From assembly GCA_014218235.1 (NCBI GenBank), contig CM024759.1:6340712-6404711 (forward strand): DNA of 64,000 nucleotides, in the 5' to 3' direction. The stretch's first letter is position 1, and every line of letters begins with the position of its first letter. The notes beneath the pieces are model-generated. The model had not been told where the DNA came from and made no database searches. It was given only the letters and a program-made list of their open reading frames with translations. This document shows positions 22,907 to 34,072 of the stretch, in pieces. The position numbers were made by a program, and so were the translations under genes. The DNA comes from Colocasia esculenta. Its lineage: Eukaryota > Streptophyta > Magnoliopsida > Alismatales > Araceae.

Positions 22907-24456
22907 TGTCTTTATTTCAGGTTAATCCTCGAGCATCCAAATGGTATTTGGATAGTGGATGCTCAAGGCACATGACAGGAAACCTGAAGCTTTTCTCCCA
23001 TCTCCAAGATGAAGAAGGAACAGTCACTTATGGAGATAATGGAAAAGGAACTGTAGTTGGCAGTGGTTCAGTAAACAGCAAAGGAAAAACAGTCATAGAA
23101 GATGTGCTGTTAGTCAAAGGTTTAAAGCACAACCTCATAAGTATCAGTCAGCTGTGTGATAGAGGACATCAAATCAAATTTCAAGAGTCAAAATGCAGCA
23201 TACTAAAGGATGGTGCAGTCATCTTTGAAGCAAATAGAGAGAAGAATCTGTACGTGCTCTACCTTGAAGAACTCAAAGAGCAAAATGTGTGTCTGGCAGC
23301 CAGCAAAGACAAATCAACTGATCTGTGGCACAGAAGGCTAGGCCACTGCAGCTTGGATGGCTTGAGCAAGCTCAGAAAGAGGAATCTTGTGGAAGGTCTA
23401 CCGAAAATCAATAGTAAATTAGAAAGTGTCTGCAGACCTTGTGCTAAGGGAAAGCACACAAAGAGTTCCTTCAAGTCAAAGACGGTGGTGACCACCTCAA
23501 AACCCTTAGAGCTCCTACATATGGATCTATTTGGGCCAATGAGAACTACCAGTCTTGGAGGAAAGAATTTCGGATTTGTTATAGTAGATGACTACTCAAG
23601 ATTCACATGGGTATCATTCTTAGAACACAAAAATGATACTTTTGATAATTTTGTTAGCTTCAGCAAGAAAGTCCAGAAAGATCAGAAGTTCAGTATAGTA
23701 TCCATTCGATCTGATCATGGTGGTGAGTTCCAAAATGAAAAGTTTGCTAGATTCTGTGATGATCAAGGAATTCAGCACAATTTCTCAGCACCAAGGACAC
23801 CACAACAAAATGGCATAGCCGAACGGAAGAACCGAACTCTCTTGGATATGGCAAGAACTATGCTTTGTGAATATGAGTTACCAAGATATTTCTGGGCAGA
23901 AGCAGTCAACACAGCCAGCTACATTGTCAACAGAGTCATGATCAGGCCAATCCTGAAGAAGACTGCATATGAGCTGTTTAAAGGGAAGAAGCCAAAGATC
24001 AGCCATTTCAGAACCTTTGGATGTCCTTGCTTTATTCACAACAACGGAAAAAGGGATATTGGTAAGTTGGATGCCAAATCAGATGAAGGCATCTTCATGG
24101 GGTACACCTCTAAACCCAAAGGCTATAGAGTGTTTAATAAACGTACCTTATTGATTGAACAGTCTGTACACATTATTTTTGATGAAACTAATCCCTCCTT
24201 GAGAAAGGAAGTAGAAAGTGATAATGATGATGCAGATGAACTGTCCAATAAACTGAAAGACACATCACTTGAAGATAAGGATGATCCGCCTCTGGAAGAA
24301 ATGCAACAAGAAGAAATTTCTCATGAAACTCTTCCAAAGGAATGGAGATACAAGAAAGATCACCCACCTGAAAACATCATTGGTGATCCATCGGTAGGGG
24401 TAAGGACAAGAGGTAACTTGATTCCTGTGATTACCTTGCTTTTGTATCTCAATTAG
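22903..24456 (+). pseudogene. Copia S pol, protease and integrase
   Basis: The ATG at 22903 overlaps the gag stop by a few bases. Domains: protease (KWYLDSGCSRHMTG), pre-integrase zinc finger (LWHRRLGHCS, CRPCAKGKH), integrase core with the three acidic residues in LLHMDLFGPM, IRSDHGGEFQN and PQQNGIAERKNRT, then the copia integrase C-terminal region (RTFGCPCFIHN, KSDEGIFMGY). The frame breaks near 24425 within the linker before RT (expected to run on as DYLAFVSQLEPK in another frame), which truncates the product ahead of RT. Confidence 0.92.
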
Positions 24457-25979
24457 AGCCTAAGACAGTCGATGAAGCCTTAACTGATGAATCTTGGATA
24501 ATAGCAATGCAAGATGAATTAAATCAATTCAAGAGAAACCAAGTATGGTCACTTGTTCCTAGACCATCAGACCATCCTGTGATCGGCACTAAATGGGTGT
24601 TCAGAAACAAATTGGATGAATCTGGTGTAATTCTAAGAAACAAGGCCAGACTGGTGGCTCAAGGCTATTGTCAAGAGGAAGGCATAGATTTTGATGAAAC
24701 CTATGCACCAGTGGCTAGACTTGAGGCTATTAGAATTTTACTTGCTTATGCTTCTGCATTAGATTTAAAGTTATTTCAAATGGATGTTAAATCTGCATTT
24801 CTAAACGGTTTTATAAAAGAAGAAGTTTATGTGGAACAACCGCCGGGTTTTGATGATACAGACTTTCCGAATCATGTTTTTAAATTGCATAAGGCTTTAT
24901 ATGGTTTAAAACAAGCACCTAGAGCCTGGTATGAAAGACTTAGTTCTTTTCTCCTAAAACATGGTTTCAGTAGAGGTCAAGTAGATAGCACTCTTTTTAT
25001 AAAAACAAAAGCCAAAAATATACTGTTGGTTCAAATTTACGTGGATGACATCATCTTTGGATCTACTGATGAATCCTTGTGCAAGTATTTTGAAAAGCTA
25101 ATGCAGGGAGAATTTGAGATGAGTATGATGGGAGAGCTTAACTACTTCCTTGGACTTCAAATCAAACAAGGAAAGGAAGGAACTCACATCTGTCAAGCAA
25201 AGTACACCAGAGAACTGCTAAAGAAATTTGGATTTGAAAACACCAAGCCACTGTCAACACCAATGAGTACATCAACTAGGATGGACAGTGACAAGGATGG
25301 TAAGAAGGTAGATCAAAAGATCTACAGAGGTATGATAGGTTCATTACTTTATCTAACCGCAAGTAGACCTGATATATTATTTAGTGTATGCATGTGTGCT
25401 AGATATCAAGCCGACCCTAGAGAATCACATTTAATTTCTGTCAAAAGAATTTTCAGATACTTAGCCAGGACTCATGATCTAGGACTATGGTATCCAAACT
25501 CCTGTGATGTAAAATTAGTAGGATATTCTGATGCTGATTATGCTGGATGCAAGGTAGATAGAAAAAGCACCAGTGGATGCTGTCAATTTCTTGCAGGGTG
25601 TTTAATCTCATGGTCCTCAAGGAAACAAAATTCAGTAGCACTATCTACAGCTGAAGCCGAGTACGTAGCTGCTGGAAGTTGCTGTACACAACTCTTATGG
25701 ATAAAGCAACAACTTGAGGATTTTGGACTCAAAGTCAAGAAAATTCCTCTGCTATGTGACAACACCAGCGCTATCAACCTCACCAAAAATCCAATTCAGC
25801 ACTCCAGGACCAAACATATTGAGGTCAGATACCATTTTATTCGTGATCATGTAGCAAATGGCAATATTGAAATATCGTTTATTGATACAAACAATCAGCT
25901 AGCAGATATTTTCACAAAGGCCTTACCTGAAGAGAGATTTACATCTCTTAGAAGGGAGTTAGGCATGTGTATTTTGTGA
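24430..25979 (+). pseudogene. Copia S pol, reverse transcriptase and RNase H
   Basis: Continues pol after the frameshift; the first ATG is at 24507. RT: NQVWSLVPRP, GTKWVFRNKL, KARLVAQGYCQEEGIDFDETYAPVARLEAIR (in parts), MDVKSAFLNG, YGLKQAPRAWYERL, and the catalytic IYVDDIIFGS. RNase H: GYSDADYAGC, LSTAEAEYVAA, LCDNTSAINL, RTKHIEVRYHF, ending LADIFTKALPEERF and LGMCIL. The sequence is typical of the Sirevirus/Maximus group. Apart from the break at its start, no stop or frameshift is seen. Confidence 0.93.
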
Positions 25980-26367
25980 AAAGATCTTCATTTAAAGCTG
26001 GTATAAAAATTCTCAGAATTTAAGAAGGTTCTCTCTCTCTCCTTTTGTGGCAAAATCAATTCAAAAGTCTCAGTTTAAGCGTTCCGTCCGATAAGTCATA
26101 GTCCTTCAAGGCGGTCAACCTCGCTTGTCGTTTTCTGACGCCTCACCTTTTGGAGCATTTATATTCTTTAAATCGATGCGTTAACGATTCCTCTTCCTCA
26201 TTCACCTTTTCCCCTCTTTCGTCCCGACGCATGAGCCGATGCCCTAGCGACTCTTGCCTCTATCCTCTGCAAATTTGAAGCTTCCATCTCCTTCCCGCGA
26301 AATCGTTTGAGGGTTTCTTCTCGTCACCCTTCTCTTCAACCCTTCAAACCTTCTCCTACCTGAATCC
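25980..26367 (+). other. Spacer between pol and ORF3 of copia S
   Basis: About 390 bp with no conserved ORF and pyrimidine-rich stretches (CTCTCTCTCTCC near 26033). It may hold signals for separate expression of ORF3, but no splice site is certain. Confidence 0.4.
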
Positions 26368-29300
26368 ATGGCCGCACCAGCTATTGCCGGCAGTGTGGGT
26401 GGCTACAGCGCCGAATACCTCACCCCAGCGCAGGAGGAGCGTTTCACCTTTGTGAAGACAAAGCTCTGTGGTCACAAGGAAGTAGATGTTTCAGATCTGC
26501 AGAAGAATGGAATGAGCAGCATCATTGAGAAGATCAACCAGATGAAGTGGAAAGGGCTTACCACTTGCTCAGAGGTAAGTTATCCGGACCTGGTAAAGGC
26601 GTTCTTTGTGTGCTTAAGAACAGAAGAAGATGGGGCCCTCGTTTCTTCAGTCAAGGGCACCCTAATCAGAATCGACCAGGAATTGCTTAGGATGCTATTT
26701 GGAGTAAGCACATCCGGTTTCAGTGGAATTCATTCAGTAGAAACCCAAGAAAAGGGTTTGGGGATTGTTGGGCCAGGGTTCAAGATGAGGGATGGCAAGC
26801 TAGATATCAATCAGTTAAGTGCCTTCAACCGCCTCCTTCACTTTATTGTTTGTCAGATTTTGGTTCCCCGAAGTGCAACCTTCTCCTCTTGCACTAAGGC
26901 TGACTCCGACCTGATGTACTGGGCCATTAAAAATGAGGAAATCAATATGGCCGCAGTGATGATAGAGAGAATGAAATTTGCCAGGGAGCAGATTTGGGAC
27001 ACTAAAAGCAAGTTGAATGTGTCCCTGCCCTATGCCCATTTACTCACCAGAATCTTCAGACACTTCGGTGTAGATGTCTCAGGGGCAGTTGTGGAGAAGA
27101 TGGGCCAAGCTATCAGGTCCAGAAATTTAAAGAAGAGCGGTTTTTCAGTAGTCAATGGGGTCTGGTTCAAGGCCTCAGTTGCAGAAGGTGAAGGACTCAT
27201 TGGTGAGCCTTCAGTTGCTCAATCCCAGTTGGAGGCAGATTCTGTGATGCCCGAATTGCCACTGGAATCAGGTTCTGTTCCAGTCCTTGTAGAAACAGAG
27301 CAGGAAGGGCCATCTATGGCCAAAATCAATCAGAGGCAGCAACAGCAGTGAGGGCAGAAGAAGACAGGCCAGCTGCAGCAGATCCAGTTGTGCTTCATGC
27401 TGAAAGGAGAATTGAGGACATTCTCCCAGAAGACATCTTGCCTGTTATGGAGGAGTCTGTGGCATCAGGCCACATCTTTGAAGAAGGTCCAGTGGAAGAG
27501 AGCAGCAAAATCCTCAGGATATTCGATGGAAATGGATGCTCCCTGTCAGGGGGAGACTGGTGCCGTTGCAGAAGATGCTCCACTTGAGGGGGAGCAATCC
27601 CAAGAGACACCAGATGTTGCACCTCCAGCCACCAGAGATCAGGAGGAAGACCAGAGAGAGTCTGAAAATTTGGATGCCAGAGAAGGGGAGACAGCTAGTT
27701 CATCAAGTTCTGATGAGGATAATGATCCACCTCCTCCAGCTACAAAGGGCAAAGAGAAAGATATAGCTCCTAAAATACCCCTTTTAGCTGATGCACCATT
27801 TGAAAGACAGGTCAAGCAAAAGATTGTCATCAATTTAAAACCTGTGATTGAGAGGTTGGATGTTCAGGGTGAGCTGCTTTGTTCACTTCAGTCTGATGTG
27901 AATTCCATCTTTCTAAGCCAAGCCTCAGCCCGCAAGGAATTGGTTCAGATTCGCTCTGCCATGACATGGTTCCATCAGGAAATGGGGACCATGAAGAACA
28001 TGCTATCTGGCATCCTTCAGGCAGTTGGAGCTCAAGCTCCTGCTCCTCCAGCAGCTCAGGAGCCTCACTCAAGTGTACCTGAGCCCTCCGGGCAGTCAGC
28101 AGCAGCAGCCCCAGCAGATGAAGCCCAGGTAGCAGCAGAGGCCGAACCCTCTGGGCCATCAGGGCCAGCTGAAGAGTCAGGGCCATCAGGGCCAGCTGAA
28201 GACTCAGGGCCACAAGGGCCAGTTGTATTGGAATCAGGGCCACCAGGGCCGGCAGTGTTGGATCCTTTGCCTCCCTTGCCTGAAGAAGTGGTTTCAGATC
28301 CTCCACCCATTGCTCCCACTTCTACCAACACTCCCATTCCTCCTTCTCCTCCCTCTAACTCCACAGCTCCACCTGCTCCACCTCCCTTCAAAAAACCTAG
28401 ATCCAGGCCCATTTCCTCTCCCACACCTTTTCCTCCTCATCCTATCACATCCTCTCCTGTTTCTTCTACTTCTCATCTTTCTTCTTCTCAAGAATTTGAG
28501 GCCCCTCCAGCATCCTCAGCTGGAGCCTCCTCCTCTTCTGGTACATCTTCATTTCCAGAAGTAGGATCTCTCAATTCTGATGCCTTTCTCAACCCCCCTG
28601 CTCCTCCCTCCTTTATCACTATTATTCCTACGGATGTCCAAATCGACTCTCCCTTTCTTGATAAAATTAAGGATGAGTTTGAAGAGGTTATCCTTAGGTC
28701 TGTGCTAAAGGTAGGAGACCACCTTTCCAAGACAGACTCTTCCAGTACTGTCTCCAAGAAACGGAAGCTTTCTTCCTCCACCTCTCCTCTTTACCCTCCT
28801 TTGTGGTTTTCTCTTACAGTCACCCACAAGCATACCTCACTGTACAAAGAATACCTTCAAAAGGTTGTTTTTGCCACTCTTCACAATCTTCCTTTTCTTA
28901 ACCTCTCTGACCATTTAGATGTCATTCTTCCCTATACTCCTCTGTCTAAAGCCGAAAAATCCAAAATCTTCTCCTCAGCCCACTCCAAAACTGAGGAGCA
29001 ATGGGCTAAATCTCATAAAGATTTGTACAATCGCTTTCTTCAGGCTAAGGCAGCAAGGTTTCCTCCCAGGGATCACTCTTTGACCCTTTCTGAGTGGTTC
29101 CAGTTTCACCACCAGAACACCTGGGCCCCTGCTATTCAGAAGCTCATCAAGCTGGTCAGGCATTTCCAAATGTTCAACAACTACAGGTATCTCAATAGAT
29201 TGCCTGAAGTTCAGCTTAGCCAGTTCAAGAGAGCCATCAAGGTCCTTACCCACTCTGAGCAGTCTGAGGAAATCAGAGTAGATTTTGCAACTCTTCATTT

Positions 29301-30018
29301 ACCTGAAGAAATTTTCCTGCCTCAGATTCATTTCTTGGTCATGGAATCTTCAATTGGCTCAATCATTTTTGAGCGCTTTGCTAGAGTCATGGGCAGAATC
29401 AAGATTCAGAAAGGCCTTCAAGTTGGTTTTCCTAGATTTCTCTTCCGGGAATATCATAGAGGGTTTGTCAAATCTGATGTTCTTGCCCCTCTCCTCTCAG
29501 AATGTGAAAGGCTGAATGCCTCCGATTGGTCCAAGCTTTACTCCCTGTCAGCACAACAGCTTACTCATCTGAATGCTGCTCAGGCCAGGGAAGGAAAAGC
29601 TCCTGTCTCTCCTGCCACCTTCTTGGATATGAACTCAATCCATCTGGTCCTTGATCCCTACAAAGTTTGGGCTGAAAGGTACAAGGTGTTTTTAGCTCTT
29701 CGCCAGGAACTCAAGGAGAAACAGATATTCTACCCTGTCACCATGGATCAATTTCTTGCCTGTGCAAGTTTTGGTAAAACACTCATCCTCTGCTCCTCCA
29801 TGGATCCCGATGAGTATGACCTGTTTCTTACCAAGCAGCGCAGCATCTATCTATCCAAGATGGCTCCAACCATGGGACCAACCTTCTCCATTGAGAGTGG
29901 TGCCTTTAGGCAATTCTTCAAGCGTCAGGAAGAGCAGGCCTGGGAAGCTATTTCTCATTATGCCTCCCTTCTCTCTCCTGCTTTTATTTGCCTGTACCTC
30001 CTCAACCTTAATGAATGA
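26368..30018 (+). pseudogene. Copia S ORF3, about 1200 codons, function unknown
   Basis: A third ORF in the place where Sireviruses may carry an env-like gene. It is now in three pieces: 26368-27351 (327 codons), a short segment in a second frame to about 27525, then open from there to 30018; two frameshifts separate them. The N-terminal third (SYPDLVKAFFVCL, IDQELLRMLFGV, FNRLLHFIVCQILVPRS, YAHLLTRIFRHFGVDVS) resembles the putative plant transposon protein domain seen in many plant retroelement annotations. Then come acid- and proline-rich low complexity, a coiled-coil-like part and GPSGPAE repeats. The last 420 codons form a well-ordered-looking domain that I do not recognise (LYPPLWFSLTV to YLLNLNE). 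No signal peptide or clear membrane helix is visible, so an envelope role is not supported. Confidence 0.75.
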
Positions 30019-30082
30019 TTGTGCTCTTTCTCCTCATTGTCTCTTATTCTTTGTCTCTTTCTTATTGCTTTTTGCTTAATGA

Positions 30083-30097
30083 CAAAAAGGGGGAGAA
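30083..30097 (+). promoter_or_regulatory. Upstream polypurine tract of copia S
   Basis: AAAAAGGGGGAGAATG, about 125 bp upstream of the second such tract. Multiple polypurine tracts before the 3' LTR are a known feature of Sireviruses. Confidence 0.7.
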
Positions 30098-30204
30098 TGT
30101 TTAACCTACATGTGTCCGACACATTCTTGAATCATGATTGAAGTACTTTAATTCCTCTTTACTGTTAAGTTCTACTCAAATGATGATCATAGTTTTGTCA
30201 TCAC

Positions 30205-30219
30205 CAAAAAGGGGGAGAT
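30205..30219 (+). promoter_or_regulatory. Polypurine tract of copia S
   Basis: AAAAAGGGGGAGAT lies directly against the 3' LTR start TGATGAAC. Confidence 0.9.
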
Positions 30220-32329
30220 TGATGAACAGTCCATCCCCATATACTTTTAAATTAATTACATGCTTATTTTGGTGATAAACAAAACCTGTCAAAAGTTTTC
30301 TAACCCTGTTTTATTTTAGCCTTAAGCACAAAGAAAGTCAAGCATTTGTGGTAAATACTTACATACATCATTTCTCAGAAGAGCCATAACGATTCCTTCA
30401 TTAGCTATAACGATCTCCTCTCAAGTTCAACGATTTACTTGTAAGATTGAATAACCTTGCTGTGTCAAACAAGTCGATATTATAACAACTCTGTAAGTTA
30501 TCGTAACGACTTCTTCAGAAGTTATAACGACTTGCTCATTATAACGACTCTGTAAGTTATCGTAACGACTCCTTCAGAAGTTATAACGACTTGCTCGTCA
30601 TAACGATTCTGTAAGTCATCGTAACGATTTCTTTAGAGAGTTATAACGACTTGCTCGTCATAACGATTCTGTAAGTCATCGTAACGATTTCTTTAGAGAG
30701 TTATAACGACTTGCTCGTCATAACGATTCTGTAAGTCATCGTAACGATTTCTTTAGAGAGTTATAACGACTTGCTCGTCATAACAATTCTGTAAGTCATC
30801 GTAACGATTTCTTAGAGAGTTATAACGACTTGCTCGTCATAACGATTCTGTAAGTCATCGTAACGATTTCTTTAGAGAGTTATAACGACTTGCTCGTCAC
30901 AACAATTCTGTAAGACATCGTAACGATTTCTTTAGAAAGCTACAACGACTTGCATCTCATAACGATCTGATAAGTGTTTCATATCGATTTGTTCAGAATC
31001 AGAACGACTTGCCATGTTTCATAACGATTTCTTATATCATCTGTTATAGAACGACTTGGTTGTGGTAACGATTTCATAAGTTATCATAACGACTTCTTAT
31101 GAGTCTACAGCAACTTGATCATAACGATTCTATCAGACTTTCATAACGACTGCATAAGTCATGTTTCCATTAATTAAATGTTTTCCTTGATTTAAGCTAC
31201 GTTGAATAGTCAAAGTCGCATCACGTCTGTTTGACTGCCATGCATTTAATAAAGACTGAACGTATCTCTGCACGGATACAGAACATATCTTCCATTCTCG
31301 TGTATCCTCTGCATGCATCTTCTAGAACGATAAACTGTCACTACCATATTTGTGTCTATCTGCTCTAACGTTGATTGACATCTGGAGATAGTATAGCTGT
31401 CTACCATTAAAGCTCAACCTTGCAGAACCTTAAGGATATACTATCCTACAACATCTGACACAGATAGAACTACAAGCCAACTCAGAAGATCTCATCACTT
31501 TGCGTGCTCCAAAGAACAAAAGACTGTCGACAGGAAGCTTCCACAAAATCCTTCAGTCTAACGTTCACTAAAGCTGTGAGACAACGGTCATCTCTTCGTC
31601 CTCATTCAAATTGGAGATATAAATACAAGACGAAGTTCCAAAGACGAGAAGATTGATAAGAAGCAAGCTTTATTGTCATTTTAAGAGAGTCTAGAACTCT
31701 GCCACTTTGAAGTCTTCAGAAGATCACTAGAGCCAGAAATTCTCTCCTTTCGATCTTGGCTCCTAGCTTCTCGTGCTGTAGCAAGAAAAATCAAGGAAGA
31801 GCTAGATTAGTTCTGAGAGAGTCCACATTGTGTAGATCTTTGACTCTCAGTGCTTGTAGCTTCAGATTGAGTTTTGTAAAAGCTTGATCTAGGGGCTAGT
31901 CATTTCCTTCAAGATTTTCTTGTGTTCTTCCCTTCGTGTGTGAAGGAAGACCTGGTGGTGTCCAGGGTGGTGTTTTTCCCTTCGGAAGTGAAGGAAGACC
32001 TGGTGGTACCAGGGTGTTGTGTTCCCTTCAGGAGTGAAGGAAGACCAGCTGAGCTGGATGGTTGTTTTTGTCCATAGGGGGACTGTACCCTAGTTAGTGA
32101 AATCCTGAGGGTTGCTCAGGGACTGGACGTAGGACTCCTAAGGAGAGGAGATCCGAACCAGGATAAATCTATGTGTTGTGAGATTGTCTTTATCGTGTGA
32201 TTGTTGCTTTTACTAACCATTACTAATCCCTTCCAAGAACTTTTTATGTTTGTTTGAGTTCAGTTTTATCAGATAAATTTTATTTAAAGACCCATTCACC
32301 CCCCCTCTGGGTTAGCCAACCGGGCAACA
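30220..32329 (+). repeat. 3' LTR of copia S (2110 bp)
   Basis: Near-identical to 18962-21070, with the same 60-bp repeats and CTGTCGACAG at 31524-31533. It ends GGGCAACA and is followed by the GGAGA duplication. Confidence 0.95.
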
Positions 32330-32334
32330 GGAGA
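32330..32334. repeat. Target-site duplication of copia S, right copy (GGAGA)
   Basis: Matches 18957-18961. O1 gag resumes here. Confidence 0.93.
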
Positions 32335-33455
32335 GAGGAGTCCTTGATTTGATTTTCAACTACCCTGGCTCTGTTATAAAGATGTGAGAAGGAGTGGAAC
32401 TCACTTAGCATTAAGACAGAACAGAGCACAGGGGTAGTGTTAGTAACCAAGAGGGTTATGGCTTGAGACTCCGGGATAGGAATGTCGGCTCTTGAAGCCA
32501 TGGACCTCCATCGGTTGGCATAAGTTACAAAGTCTTCGTTCGACTTCATCTTTTCTGCCATCAAGTCGGAAAGTGTGGGGACTTGAGTGGCCATGTATGA
32601 AAAGTGCGAGATGAATCGCTCGGAGACTATGTCAAAATTAACAAGGTCAGATGCGGGTAGAGAGGTAAACCACCTCAAAGCTTCCCCTTCCAATGACTGT
32701 TGGAAAAGGTGAACTAAGAGGACCCAATCATATAACCACCGATGGAAATCCATGGTGAAGCCGGCGAGATGAAATTGGGGGTCGGAGGTCCCATCATACT
32801 TGCGGTACTTTGGGGCCTTGAAGTCGGGGGGAAAGTAAGCGTTGGGGAGCTTGCAGTAGTTTAGTAGCGAATGAGGTTTAGAGTGGGATAAGGAATCCGC
32901 TACAAGCTTCCTAACGAGACCTTCAACCTCCGAAAGGGGAACAAATTTAGATTGAATGGGGGGTGCGATTTGGATAGGTGGCGAATAGGCGGAAGGAGGA
33001 GTGGGAATTGGAGTAGGTAAAGGAGCGAGAGTGACAGGAGGAATGAAGGCGGAGACGGGAACTCGGGATGGGGTGACTGGTTTAGGAGTGGGCCTAGATG
33101 TGGAGGCATTGAATGGGGATAAAGATGGAGTGGAAGGGGAGGTAGCTGCCCGGACAGTATGCTTTGAAAGCATAGAAATGATATCCTCGGGCGAGTACCG
33201 GGACATGAGTTTAGAAAACTCGGGGTCTTCTTGACTGTTTTGGTCATGAGTGGGATTGACCCTCAAACTCACTTCTTCATTATCAGCCTGAGAGGATGAT
33301 GATTGGACTGACTCCTCAGGCTGGACATTGGTGTTAATCATACCGACCATTTCATTGATATTATCATCATATTCAAAAGCCGTTTTATTAGCCATGTCAA
33401 CAGGGTCCAACCAAGTGTCCATTAGCACACAACCTATGGATTTTAAAGTGGTCAA
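32335..33455 (-). pseudogene. O1 gag N-terminal part
   Basis: About 370 codons from an ATG at 33455 (alternatives at 33418 and 33394 are in frame). The first half is low complexity and rich in serine and proline. The retrotransposon gag domain occupies roughly residues 210-360: LPNAYFPPDFKAPKYRKYDG, DPQFHLAGFTMDF, HLFQQSLEGEALRWFTSLP, FDIVSERFISHFSY, MKSNEDFVTYANRWR, FSHLYNRARVVENQIKD. This is the usual Tat gag. The frame is cut by the copia insertion and continues at 18956. Gag assembles the virus-like particle in the cytoplasm. Confidence 0.88.
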
Positions 33456-33912
33456 AGTTGAATAACTTTACTGTTTAGACAGAAATGTGGGTTTCTACCA
33501 AACAATGTTAGCAATCAACGTCCCTAAAATTTTAAAAATTACCAAAGTTGTGTGTTGAGTTAAGTTGATTGGTAAGACCGTTCTCTCAAAGCTCACTCGA
33601 ATCTCGGTAAGTAGGTGACTAGACAAGGTGGGTAAAGGTCCTCCTGCCCCGTACCGTGAGGGAATCCACAGAATTTAGGGACTTATAGAGTTTTCTCCGG
33701 AGCCAACCCGATTTACCCGAGCGGGAATCCCCGAGTAAAAGGTTGTAAACCGAAGAAGGGTGATCCTAGAAATGTGAGGGGAGGCTAGACAAGAGAAGAA
33801 GAAGACCCCCTGGTGACTGAGAATTGTTAGTGACAAACAGTAAGCAAACAAAAAAATAAAAACAAAGCAAAACAAACAGAAAACAGAGAAAAACAGGTTT
33901 CTGTAAAACTAA
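33456..33912 (-). other. O1 5' leader
   Basis: Non-coding region upstream of O1 gag. On the minus strand near 33925 there is AACTTGGCGTCAAC, a candidate start of a primer-binding site, but the LTR boundary is not certain. The run around 33846-33894 is an A-rich stretch on the plus strand. Confidence 0.45.
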
Positions 33913-34072
33913 ACGGCAAACAAGTTGACGCCAAGTTTATCAGAAATAAGTGGACGGCAATATCGACTGACGTTAACAGACAGTAAACGGCACCCTAGAT
34001 GGACGCTAAGAAGAGTTCAACGGCAGGAAGACTGGACGTTTACCTGGGTAGGCGGCAAGATCGCTTGCCGTC
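33913..34072. repeat. Phased 33-bp array of ACGGCA and GACG motifs in the O1 leader or LTR
   Basis: ACGGCA starts at 33954, 33987 and 34020, with GCGGCA at 34052; GACG starts at 33969, 34002 and 34035. That gives a period of 33, 33, 32 bp, with the second motif always 15 bp after the first. An outlying pair is at 33913/33927. The bases between motifs are not conserved, so this is a spacing-conserved array rather than a simple recent duplication. It is about 860-1030 bp downstream of the minus-strand TATA box at 34941. Confidence 0.8.

Larger units (their letters stand above)
18962..32329 (+). mobile_element. Copia element S, Sirevirus/Maximus-type, full-length
   Basis: 13,368 bp, plus strand, two LTRs of about 2.11 kb (TGATGAAC...GGGCAACA), target duplication GGAGA, initiator-Met primer site, gag, pol in the copia order (protease, integrase, RT, RNase H), a large third ORF, and two polypurine-tract-like sequences before the 3' LTR. 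Long size, an extra ORF after RNase H and repeated polypurine tracts are known traits of Sireviruses. The LTRs differ by about seven substitutions and three 1-bp indels by eye, so insertion is recent. Frameshifts in gag, pol and ORF3 make this copy defective. It sits in gag of O1. Confidence 0.95.

Noticed and set aside
28065..28781. Glycine- and serine-rich minus-strand frames opposite copia ORF3
   Set aside because: Shadows of the GPSGPAE and proline-rich coding region on the plus strand.
26368..30018. Calling ORF3 of copia S an envelope gene
   Set aside because: Position fits, but no signal peptide, clear membrane helix or envelope motif is visible.
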